A DNA stretch of 6,173 nucleotides, taken from Chloroflexota bacterium (GTDB lineage Bacteria > Chloroflexota > UBA5177 > JANWHV01). The notes below the pieces were generated by a model that was given only the letters and a program-made list of their open reading frames with translations, was not told where the DNA came from and searched no databases. Below are positions 1-5,332 of this stretch, piece after piece; within the stretch, counting starts at the first letter, position 1; each line of letters opens with the position of its first letter. A program made the translations under genes and the position numbers. The stretch is from NCBI GenBank assembly GCA_028287725.1, contig JAQBPC010000323.1:1-6173 (forward strand), in the 5' to 3' direction.

Positions 1-1406
1 GCAAGCTGATGACACGGCTGACAAATGATGTAGACGCCCTGAACGAGATGCTGACGTCGGGAGCTGTCTCCGTCTTCGGCGACGTGTTCACATTGGTCGG
101 GATCATGCTGATCATGCTGGTTGCTAACTGGCGCTTGGCCCTCATTACTTTCGCGGTGCTGCCCGTATTGATCGTCATCGCCGGGTACTTCCGCAGGGCC
201 ATGCGCGACACTTTTCGCGTTGTACGCGTTCGCCTTTCGCGCCTCAACGCCTACATTGCCGAGAACATCTCAGGCACCCAAATCGTTCAGTTGTTCACGC
301 GCGAGGAGCGCAATTTTGCGCGGTTCGACGACCTGAATCGTGATTATCTTAGCGCCAACATCAAGAGCGGGTTCTATTTCTCGTTGTTCAATCCCGTAGT
401 CAATATCGTAGGCGCGGTGGCCGTCGCCATGATCATCTGGTATGGCGGCGGCAGGATTGCCGCGCGGGGAAGCCTGACACTCGGCGAGCTCGTGGCGTTT
501 CTGGCGTACGCGGATCGATTCTTTATCCCCATCCGGGACTTGTCCGAGAAATACAACATCATGCAGTCGGCCATGGCGGCGTCGGAGCGCATCTTCGCGA
601 TCATCGATGAGCCGTCATTGATTCAAGATCCTGACCACCCGGTTCATCTGGAGCGCGTGGAGGGGAAGGTCGAGTTCCGCGATGTGTGGTTTGCCTATAA
701 CGCCGACGACTGGGTGCTGCGCGGCATCTCATTCACTATTCGCCCGGGCGAAAGCGTGGCCTTTGTCGGCGCCACCGGCGCCGGCAAGACGTCGCTCATC
801 AGCCTCATTTCCCGCTTCTACGACGTGCAGGCTGGGCAGGTCTTGGTCGACGATATTGATGTTCGGCAGGTTGCTCAACGGCAATTGCGGCGACACATCG
901 GAGCCGTTCTGCAGGACCCATTCATCTTTTCGGGAACGATCGCTGGGAACATTCGACTTGCAAATACCGACATTACGGACGAGCAGGTGCGGGTGGCGGC
1001 TCGCTACGTCAACGCGGACGGCTTCATCCAAGCATTGCCGAACGGCTTCGACGAAGAGGTTCGCGAGCGCGGCGCGGGGCTCTCTGTTGGGCAAAAGCAG
1101 CTTCTCGCCTTTGCCAGAGCAATTGCCTTCAATCCGGAAATCCTGCTGGTGCTCGACGAGGCGACCTCCAGCGTCGACACCGAAACGGAAGTGCTGATTC
1201 AGGATGCGCTGGCGAAGCTGATGAAGGGCAGAACATCAATTATCATTGCACATCGCCTGTCGACTATCCGGAATGTCGATCGCATCATCGTGCTGCATAA
1301 GGGCCGCATCGCCGAACAGGGCACGCACGAGCAGCTCATCGCACGCGACGGGTTTTATCGCAGGCTCTATGAGCTGCAGTACCAGGGAATTGACGCTGCG
1401 AGCTGA
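1..1406 (+). CDS. ABC exporter half-subunit, ABCB/MsbA-like (5' truncated)
   Basis: This is the C-terminal part of a fused membrane-plus-ATPase exporter subunit that uses ATP to move a substrate (lipid, drug or peptide; not predictable) across the cytoplasmic membrane. The reading frame is open to the left edge, and the residues around the first in-frame ATG at 9 (KLMTRLTNDVDAL) are the conserved intracellular-loop motif in the middle of the membrane domain, so that ATG is not the start. Numbering from it, residues 1-195 hold the rest of the membrane domain. The ATPase domain (about 217-455) has Walker A GATGAGKTS at 254-262, Q-loop Q302, signature LSVGQ at 358-362, Walker B ending in D383-E384, D-loop SSVD and switch H415. 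All catalytic residues are present. The signature has V in place of the first G of LSGGQ, common in one half of heterodimeric exporters such as YheH-type subunits. A partner gene probably lies upstream, outside the window. No clear terminator follows the stop. Confidence 0.95.
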   Translation, partial: KLMTRLTNDVDALNEMLTSGAVSVFGDVFTLVGIMLIMLVANWRLALITFAVLPVLIVIAGYFRRAMRDTFRVVRVRLSRLNAYIAENISGTQIVQLFTREERNFARFDDLNRDYLSANIKSGFYFSLFNPVVNIVGAVAVAMIIWYGGGRIAARGSLTLGELVAFLAYADRFFIPIRDLSEKYNIMQSAMAASERIFAIIDEPSLIQDPDHPVHLERVEGKVEFRDVWFAYNADDWVLRGISFTIRPGESVAFVGATGAGKTSLISLISRFYDVQAGQVLVDDIDVRQVAQRQLRRHIGAVLQDPFIFSGTIAGNIRLANTDITDEQVRVAARYVNADGFIQALPNGFDEEVRERGAGLSVGQKQLLAFARAIAFNPEILLVLDEATSSVDTETEVLIQDALAKLMKGRTSIIIAHRLSTIRNVDRIIVLHKGRIAEQGTHEQLIARDGFYRRLYELQYQGIDAAS

Positions 1407-1461
1407 CATTCCACGCGGCCTCAGTGATACCACGGATTAGCAGTTCGTCGAGCTGGCTCAT

Positions 1462-1481
1462 GCATTACGGACATGTTATGC
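1462..1481. repeat. Imperfect 20-bp dyad over the candidate -35
   Basis: GCATTAC at 1462-1468 and GTTATGC at 1475-1481 are inverted repeats that match at six of seven positions across a 6-nt spacer. The dyad is centred on the predicted -35 box (1468-1473), where a bound repressor would block polymerase. It could be an operator, but short dyads also occur by chance and no regulator gene is in the window. Confidence 0.35.
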
Positions 1482-1496
1482 CTGATTTGCTATAGT
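1468..1496 (+). promoter_or_regulatory. Candidate extended -10 promoter for the UbiA-flippase pair
   Basis: TATAGT at 1491-1496 is preceded directly by TGC, giving a TGn extended -10 element. Seventeen bases upstream, CGGACA at 1468-1473 matches four of six bases of the TTGACA -35 consensus. Transcription would start near 1503, leaving a leader of roughly 108 nt before the ATG at 1611. It sits in the only gap between the ABC exporter gene and the UbiA gene. This assumes a standard housekeeping sigma factor. Confidence 0.55.
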
Positions 1497-1508
1497 GCTC
1501 GCGGTAGC

Positions 1509-1527
1509 CATTGAGTACACTCATTGA
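1509..1527. repeat. CATTGA direct repeats flanking a 12-bp dyad in the leader
   Basis: CATTGA occurs at 1509-1514 and again at 1522-1527, 13 bp apart. Within this, TGAGT and ACTCA (1512-1516 and 1519-1523) form a perfect inverted repeat around AC. It lies just downstream of the predicted transcription start, so it could be a regulator site, but there is no independent support. Confidence 0.25.
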
Positions 1528-1600
1528 CGTAAAACCCATGTCCCTCGTCGGGCAATCCTTCAACATGGGCCGTATTGGATGGCAACGATGCAGGGTATTC

Positions 1601-1605
1601 GAGGG
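1601..1605 (+). promoter_or_regulatory. Shine-Dalgarno site that sets the UbiA gene start
   Basis: GAGGG lies five bases before the ATG at 1611. The alternative in-frame TTG at 1575 has no comparable purine-rich site upstream, so this motif favours the ATG at 1611. Confidence 0.65.
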
Positions 1606-1610
1606 CAAAT

Positions 1611-2555
1611 ATGGACGTAGGCAAGGCCCAGAGTCGGGCCGCCATGGCGCCACAGCCCGTTGCGCCTCCCATCGCTATACCTGGCCTGATTCTCAAGGCG
1701 ATGCGTCCGCGCCAGTGGACCAAGAACCTTCTCTGCGGGGCCGCGCTGGTCATGGCCAATCGCCTGCGCGATGGCGCCTCCGACCTCAGAATGGTGTTCT
1801 GCATACTCCTATTCTGCGCGCTGTCCGGCTCCATCTACCTGCTGAACGACTCACTCGATGCGGAACGCGATCGCCTGCACCCGACCAAGCGCTTACGGCC
1901 CGTGGCCTCCGGGCGTTTGCCGGTTCGCGTGGCGCAACGAGCCGCGGTGCTCATCGGGGCGGTCAGCCTGCTGTTGTGTCTCCTGTTAGGCTTTCCATTC
2001 TTTGAAGTGGCGTTGGCCTACATGGTGCTGCAATTTGGCTATGTGTTTTATCTCAAGCATGAGGTGCTGCTGGATGTCTTTGCTATCGCCCTTGGGTACG
2101 TGCTGAGGGCAGCGGCAGGCGCCGTGGCTATACACGTCGAAATCTCCGTCTGGCTCTACCTCTGCACGATTCTGGGCGGCTTGTTCCTGGCACTGGGGAA
2201 GCGACGCCAGGAATTAATCGAGCTCGAGGACGGGGCGGCGGATCACCGGCAAAACCTTGGCGAATATAGCCTGGAGCTGGTCGACCAGTTAATCACCATC
2301 GTGTCCGCCTCCACAATCGTGGCGTATTCGCTCTACACTTTTACGGCGCCCAATCTGCCGGCAAATCACCAGATGATGGTGACGGTGCCGTTTGCCGTGT
2401 ACGGCATCTTTCGCTACCTGTATCTTGTTCACCAGCATGGGCAAGGCGGCAGCCCGGAAGAGGTGCTGCTGCGCGACCGTCCATTGCAGGCCTGTATCTT
2501 GCTGTGGGGTGCGATTGCCATAGTGGTGGTGAGTGGCTCAGGGCATGGGCCGTAA
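1611..2555 (+). CDS. UbiA-family polyprenyl-phosphate phosphoribosyltransferase-like protein
   Basis: An integral membrane enzyme of the UbiA superfamily, 314 residues, closest in motif pattern to decaprenyl-phosphate phosphoribosyltransferase (the mycobacterial Rv3806c type), which transfers 5-phosphoribose from PRPP to a polyprenyl phosphate. Early residues include the typical RPRQWTKN. The first aspartate-rich motif is N79-D80-x-x-D83-x-x-x-D87, followed by RLHPTKRLRPVASG, the usual signature of this branch. The second conserved region, near residues 149-167, has LKHEVLLDV with D155 and then GYVLRAAAG. Many hydrophobic segments follow, as expected for a multi-helix membrane protein. The start is the ATG at 1611 because of GAGGG before it; a TTG at 1575 would add 12 residues and an ATG at 1644 would remove 11. 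Its last 11 nt overlap the next gene. The family is well supported; the substrate is inferred, and outside arabinan-making actinobacteria the downstream product of such enzymes is often unknown. A quinone or heme prenyltransferase is less likely. Confidence 0.88.
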   Translation: MDVGKAQSRAAMAPQPVAPPIAIPGLILKAMRPRQWTKNLLCGAALVMANRLRDGASDLRMVFCILLFCALSGSIYLLNDSLDAERDRLHPTKRLRPVASGRLPVRVAQRAAVLIGAVSLLLCLLLGFPFFEVALAYMVLQFGYVFYLKHEVLLDVFAIALGYVLRAAAGAVAIHVEISVWLYLCTILGGLFLALGKRRQELIELEDGAADHRQNLGEYSLELVDQLITIVSASTIVAYSLYTFTAPNLPANHQMMVTVPFAVYGIFRYLYLVHQHGQGGSPEEVLLRDRPLQACILLWGAIAIVVVSGSGHGP

Positions 2556-3522
2556 GTTCTTTCTCTCGCTGCTGTTTGGGCTGATAGTCCTGAGCGTGCT
2601 GGCCCTGGTTGGCGATGCCCCGCGTGTCGCGGATGCGCTCCGTCGATTCCCGCTCGCCTATTTGCCGGCCATCCTTGCCCTCACGCTTTGGAACTACGCG
2701 TTCCGATTCCTGAAGTGGCATCTCTATCTGCGGCGTCTCGATATTCGCGCCTCTGTTTCCGATAGCCTTGGCATCTTTCTCTGCGGGCTCTCGATGGCGA
2801 TAACACCGGGAAAGGCCGGTGAGCTGCTGAAATGCGTGCTGCTCCGCCGCCGCGCGGGCACTCCGCTCACCACCTCGGCGCCTGTGGTGCTTGCCGAGCG
2901 CTTAACCGACGGTCTGGCCATGATGGGGCTTGCTGCCACCGGCTTGCTCTTGTACCGTCAGGCCGTGCCGCCGATGCTCGGTCTCCTCACGGCATTCGTC
3001 GCTGTAATCGCGCTGACCCAGGCTCCGTTCGTGCGCCATCGGCTGCTGCCCTGGCTGCAGACACACCCTCGGCTGGTTCGATGGGCCGCGGAGATTGGAC
3101 GTATCTACGCGAGTGCACGCACGCTCCTGGCGCCGGGTATGCTACTGGTTGCCGTCGGCATTGGCCTCATCTCGTGGAGCGGAGAGTGTCTCGCGTTCTA
3201 CCTGGTGCTGCATGGCCTTGGCCTCCCAGCCGGCGGCACGCTCCTGATTCAGGCGGCGTTTGTGCTGGCGGTGTCGACGCTCGTCGGTTCGGCTACGCTG
3301 CTGCCAGGTGGCCTAGGCTCCGCCGAGGGGAGCTCTGCCGCGCTTCTGCTCGCGGTGACCCATACACAGCTGACCATTGCCGTAGCCGCAACGCTCCTGA
3401 TTCGGCTTTGCACCCTCTGGTTTGGGGTTTGCGTGGGGTTCGCCTCACTGTGGCTGTATCGCAGGCGGTTGGGAGGATGGCGTGAGCCCCTGCCGGCGCT
3501 TTTCGCGCAGCAGGCGCCATAA
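2545..3522 (+). CDS. Flippase-like membrane protein, LPG_synthase_TM / UPF0104 family
   Basis: A polytopic membrane protein of 325 residues in the family that includes the membrane (flippase) half of MprF and the archaeal AglD membrane region. Family marks visible are RFLKWHLYL (R54, K57, W58), TPGKAGE at 87-93, ERLTD at 118-122 and LPGGLGSAE at 253-261, followed by a C-terminal arginine and hydrophobic helix. Length is normal for the stand-alone form; no soluble lysyl- or glycosyltransferase domain is attached. Members are thought to translocate or help transfer lipids or lipid-linked sugars, but most have no known substrate. The start is uncertain: ATG 2545 overlaps the UbiA gene by 11 nt, with only a weak GAGTGG upstream; GTG 2533 would add four residues and give a 23-nt overlap. 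Either way the overlap implies co-transcription and probably translational coupling, so its substrate may be the product of the UbiA enzyme. That functional link is inference. Confidence 0.87.
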   Translation: MGRKFFLSLLFGLIVLSVLALVGDAPRVADALRRFPLAYLPAILALTLWNYAFRFLKWHLYLRRLDIRASVSDSLGIFLCGLSMAITPGKAGELLKCVLLRRRAGTPLTTSAPVVLAERLTDGLAMMGLAATGLLLYRQAVPPMLGLLTAFVAVIALTQAPFVRHRLLPWLQTHPRLVRWAAEIGRIYASARTLLAPGMLLVAVGIGLISWSGECLAFYLVLHGLGLPAGGTLLIQAAFVLAVSTLVGSATLLPGGLGSAEGSSAALLLAVTHTQLTIAVAATLLIRLCTLWFGVCVGFASLWLYRRRLGGWREPLPALFAQQAP

Positions 3523-3557
3523 CAGCGCGCAACTGCTTAATTTGCGTCCAGATCGGC

Positions 3558-3575
3558 CCGGCATCACAATGCCGG
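3558..3575. repeat. Perfect 7-bp stem with 4-nt loop, possible weak terminator
   Basis: CCGGCAT at 3558-3564 and ATGCCGG at 3569-3575 are perfect inverted repeats around CACA. The hairpin begins 36 nt after the stop of the flippase-like gene, a reasonable place for a transcript end. No T-run follows, so it is not a classical intrinsic terminator; it could act as a 3'-end stabilising hairpin or be part of a Rho-dependent end. Confidence 0.4.
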
Positions 3576-3613
3576 CGACTCGCGTGCGTGTACACCGTGG
3601 CCCCCGTGGATCC

Positions 3614-3630
3614 CGCGCCATTGTTGCGCG
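3614..3630. repeat. GC-rich 5-bp inverted repeat
   Basis: CGCGC at 3614-3618 and GCGCG at 3626-3630 can pair around a 7-nt loop. It is the second of three hairpin-capable repeats in this gap, and just upstream is a direct repeat of CCGTGG (3595-3600 and 3604-3609). No T-run follows. Role unknown. Confidence 0.25.
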
Positions 3631-3659
3631 CATGAGCCTTCAGCGCCGGCGAAAACGCC

Positions 3660-3672
3660 TGTCGTCACGACA
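3660..3672. repeat. 13-bp odd palindrome TGTCGTCACGACA
   Basis: TGTCGT and ACGACA form a perfect inverted repeat around a single C. With almost no loop it cannot make a good RNA hairpin, so a dimeric DNA-binding protein site is the likelier explanation. It lies about 50 bp upstream of the candidate -35 of the LCP gene, a position used by activators. No cognate regulator is visible. Confidence 0.35.
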
Positions 3673-3724
3673 CGAACTTTGACCGTTTCCCAAGGGGAAC
3701 GCCCAAGTTCTCCTCGTTATGCTA

Positions 3725-3755
3725 TTGACCCTTTGGTTCAAAGCACGGTTATACT
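3725..3755 (+). promoter_or_regulatory. Candidate promoter for the LCP gene with 19-nt spacer
   Basis: TTGACC at 3725-3730 matches five of six bases of the -35 consensus, and TATACT at 3750-3755 matches five of six of the -10 consensus. The spacer is 19 nt, longer than the usual 17. Inside it, CTTTG (3731-3735) and CAAAG (3739-3743) form a perfect inverted repeat around GTT. A long spacer with an inverted repeat next to the -35 is the arrangement at MerR-family-controlled promoters. Transcription would start near 3762, about 50 nt before the ATG at 3812. Confidence 0.5.
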
Positions 3756-3801
3756 AATCTCCGCATGTGTTCTAACCCCCATACATGCGCGTACCCCAAT
3801 C

Positions 3802-3806
3802 AAGGA
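3802..3806 (+). promoter_or_regulatory. Shine-Dalgarno site that sets the LCP gene start
   Basis: AAGGA sits five bases before the ATG at 3812. The upstream in-frame ATG at 3785 has no purine-rich site ahead of it, and the ATG at 3806 overlaps the motif itself, so the start at 3812 is preferred. Confidence 0.65.
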
Positions 3807-3811
3807 TGGAC

Positions 3812-5167
3812 ATGCAGCAAGACAGCGCGTGGTCGTATGGACCGAACGGATTACCAGTAGAGAATATTCCAGTACACAATCAGCCCACACTGGTAATGCG
3901 GCCGGTTCCCACCGAGCGACCTCGCCGCCGCCGCGTGCGTTTCCGTGTGCGGACTGTGATTATTGCCGCGATACTGTTCCTGTTGCTTCTGTTCCTCGGG
4001 TCGGGCATTGTTTTCTGGTACTATCCACCGGCGCTCGGCTGGGTAAGCCAACCGTTCCTGCCCTCCGCGAGCAACGTCGTGCCTTGGAATGGCTCAGACC
4101 CGATTAATATCCTGGCACTTGGCGAGGACCAGCGCTTCCCAGGTGCGAAAACACACTCCGATACGATTATCGTCATCTCAGTCGACCCCGGCAGCGGCCA
4201 TGTCCGCATGGTTTCCCTCCCGCGCGACCTCGCGGTGAGCGTGCCCGGCTATGGCGAAATGAGCAAGATCAACGAGGGCAATTACCTTGGCGGGCCGCGC
4301 TACGAGGCGTACACGGTCGAACACGCGCTAGGGATTCCCATCAACTATTACATGGTCTTGCGATTCCAAACCTTCCGCAAGCTCATCGATGCCCTGGGCG
4401 GCGTGGATATCAACGTCGACCAGAAAATCAACGATCCGACCTACCCCGCCTTGCAGGGTAGCGGCTACGCTCCGCTCGTCCTCAATCCAGGCATGCAGCA
4501 TATGGATGGCGCGACCGCGCTCGCCTATGTGCGTGAGCGGCATGCCTACACCACCGGCGATGAGGTTCGCGTGCAGCATCAGCAGCAGCTTATTACCGCG
4601 CTGAAGTCGCAGCTGATGAGCCCCGGCACGTTGTTCCGGCTTCCGTCTCTCGTGTCGGCGATTCAAGGCGCCTTAGAGACGAATTTGCCGGGCAATATGC
4701 TGCCGGTAATTGCCATGCACATGGCCCGGAACGGTAGCATGGAGCATGTATACTTTAGCGATACAAATGGCATGGTGAACCAATGTATCGGCTACGACAA
4801 TGGGGCAGATTTGTGCCCGACCCCAGCCTTCTGGACCAAAGTACATGACTTGTTCCAGAACCCGCAGCTTGCCGCGGAGCATGCCACCGTGTTCGTGCAG
4901 AACGGCAGCTATCTGACGGGTGAGGCGGCGGCCGTGGCGAAAACCCTGACTACCTCCCAGTTCAACGTGGTTGGCAGCGGGAACGCGGACAAGAACGATC
5001 ACGCGCACACGGCGGTGATTATCAACAGCGCCCAGTCCGGCAGCGCCCCGTACACTGCTCGGCTCCTTCAACAAATGTTTCAAGCGCGATTGCTCACGCG
5101 CAGCATGCCTGATGTGCACGCGCAAGTGGTGCTTCTTATCGGCAATGATGTTCCCCAGATCCAGTGA
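3812..5167 (+). CDS. LytR-CpsA-Psr (LCP) family cell-wall glycopolymer transferase with LytR_C domain
   Basis: A membrane-anchored extracytoplasmic phosphotransferase of 451 residues. LCP enzymes move glycopolymers such as teichoic acid, capsule or arabinogalactan from a polyprenyl pyrophosphate carrier to peptidoglycan. Order: a cytoplasmic N-terminus ending in a basic stretch (RPRRRRVRFRVR, 36-47), one membrane helix at about 49-69, the LCP domain at about 98-265, and a LytR_C domain at about 358-444. Expected LCP active-site residues are present: D106 and R108 (GEDQR), D117 in HSDTIIV, R138-D139 in SLPRDL, K152 and N154 in KINE, R241 and R243 in YVRERH, and R253 with the QHQQQ run. C325 and C335 lie between the two domains and could form a disulphide outside the cell. 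Start chosen from AAGGA at 3802-3806; an ATG at 3785 would add nine residues. It has its own candidate promoter. The polymer it attaches cannot be read from sequence. Despite the LytR name, a transcription regulator role is unlikely. Confidence 0.93.
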   Translation: MQQDSAWSYGPNGLPVENIPVHNQPTLVMRPVPTERPRRRRVRFRVRTVIIAAILFLLLLFLGSGIVFWYYPPALGWVSQPFLPSASNVVPWNGSDPINILALGEDQRFPGAKTHSDTIIVISVDPGSGHVRMVSLPRDLAVSVPGYGEMSKINEGNYLGGPRYEAYTVEHALGIPINYYMVLRFQTFRKLIDALGGVDINVDQKINDPTYPALQGSGYAPLVLNPGMQHMDGATALAYVRERHAYTTGDEVRVQHQQQLITALKSQLMSPGTLFRLPSLVSAIQGALETNLPGNMLPVIAMHMARNGSMEHVYFSDTNGMVNQCIGYDNGADLCPTPAFWTKVHDLFQNPQLAAEHATVFVQNGSYLTGEAAAVAKTLTTSQFNVVGSGNADKNDHAHTAVIINSAQSGSAPYTARLLQQMFQARLLTRSMPDVHAQVVLLIGNDVPQIQ

Positions 5168-5332
5168 GTCCAGGCTCGGAGTTTTGCACGCACTACCCGC
5201 ATCCCGCATACCAGGATTGAGCGTGTTTCGCCTGGCCATCTGATGATCGCCGTTGGAGTAACGCGATCGATGGTAGGATCCATGCTGCGAGGGACTTCAG
5301 CCACCCCAGTGCAAGATGGAGAAATTAAACGA
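5168..5332. other. 165-nt gap between LCP and ManA genes
   Basis: No convincing promoter or terminator is seen. The best hexamers (TTGAGC at 5217, TTGGAG at 5253 with TAGGAT at 5274) have poor matches or spacing. CCAGG at 5211-5215 and CCTGG at 5231-5235 could pair weakly around a 15-nt loop. ManA may be read through from the LCP promoter or use a promoter I cannot recognise. GGAGA at 5318-5322 is a plausible ribosome site, 10 nt before the ATG at 5333. Confidence 0.4.

Noticed and set aside
1524..1529. TTGACG as a -35 box for a second UbiA promoter
   Set aside because: No -10-like hexamer is found 16-19 nt downstream.
1575..1610. TTG start for the UbiA protein giving 12 extra residues
   Set aside because: There is no good ribosome site before 1575, whereas GAGGG is well placed before the ATG at 1611, and the extra residues are not part of the conserved domain.
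1511..2005. A 164-codon open frame on the plus strand beginning with TTG
   Set aside because: It mostly overlaps the UbiA gene in another frame and its translation is rich in R, P, A and G without recognisable motifs, as expected for a frame-shifted shadow of GC-rich coding sequence.
1611..2555. Assigning the UbiA protein firmly to mycobacterial-type arabinogalactan synthesis
   Set aside because: Motifs support the enzyme family, but no DprE1/DprE2 or arabinosyltransferase gene is present and homologues occur in organisms without arabinogalactan.
2832..3485. A 217-codon open frame on the plus strand
   Set aside because: It is wholly inside the flippase-like gene in another frame and has a composition typical of an out-of-frame reading.
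3422..3682. An 86-codon open frame running from the flippase-like gene into the following gap
   Set aside because: It starts inside the upstream gene and has no ribosome site; the part in the gap is arginine-rich with no domain.
3679..3684. TTGACC as an upstream -35 box for the LCP gene
   Set aside because: The bases at the proper -10 distance (around 3702-3707) are GC-rich and do not resemble TATAAT.
4673..5239. A 188-codon open frame on the minus strand
   Set aside because: It lies opposite the well-supported LCP gene, shows no family motif, and has no clear ribosome site.
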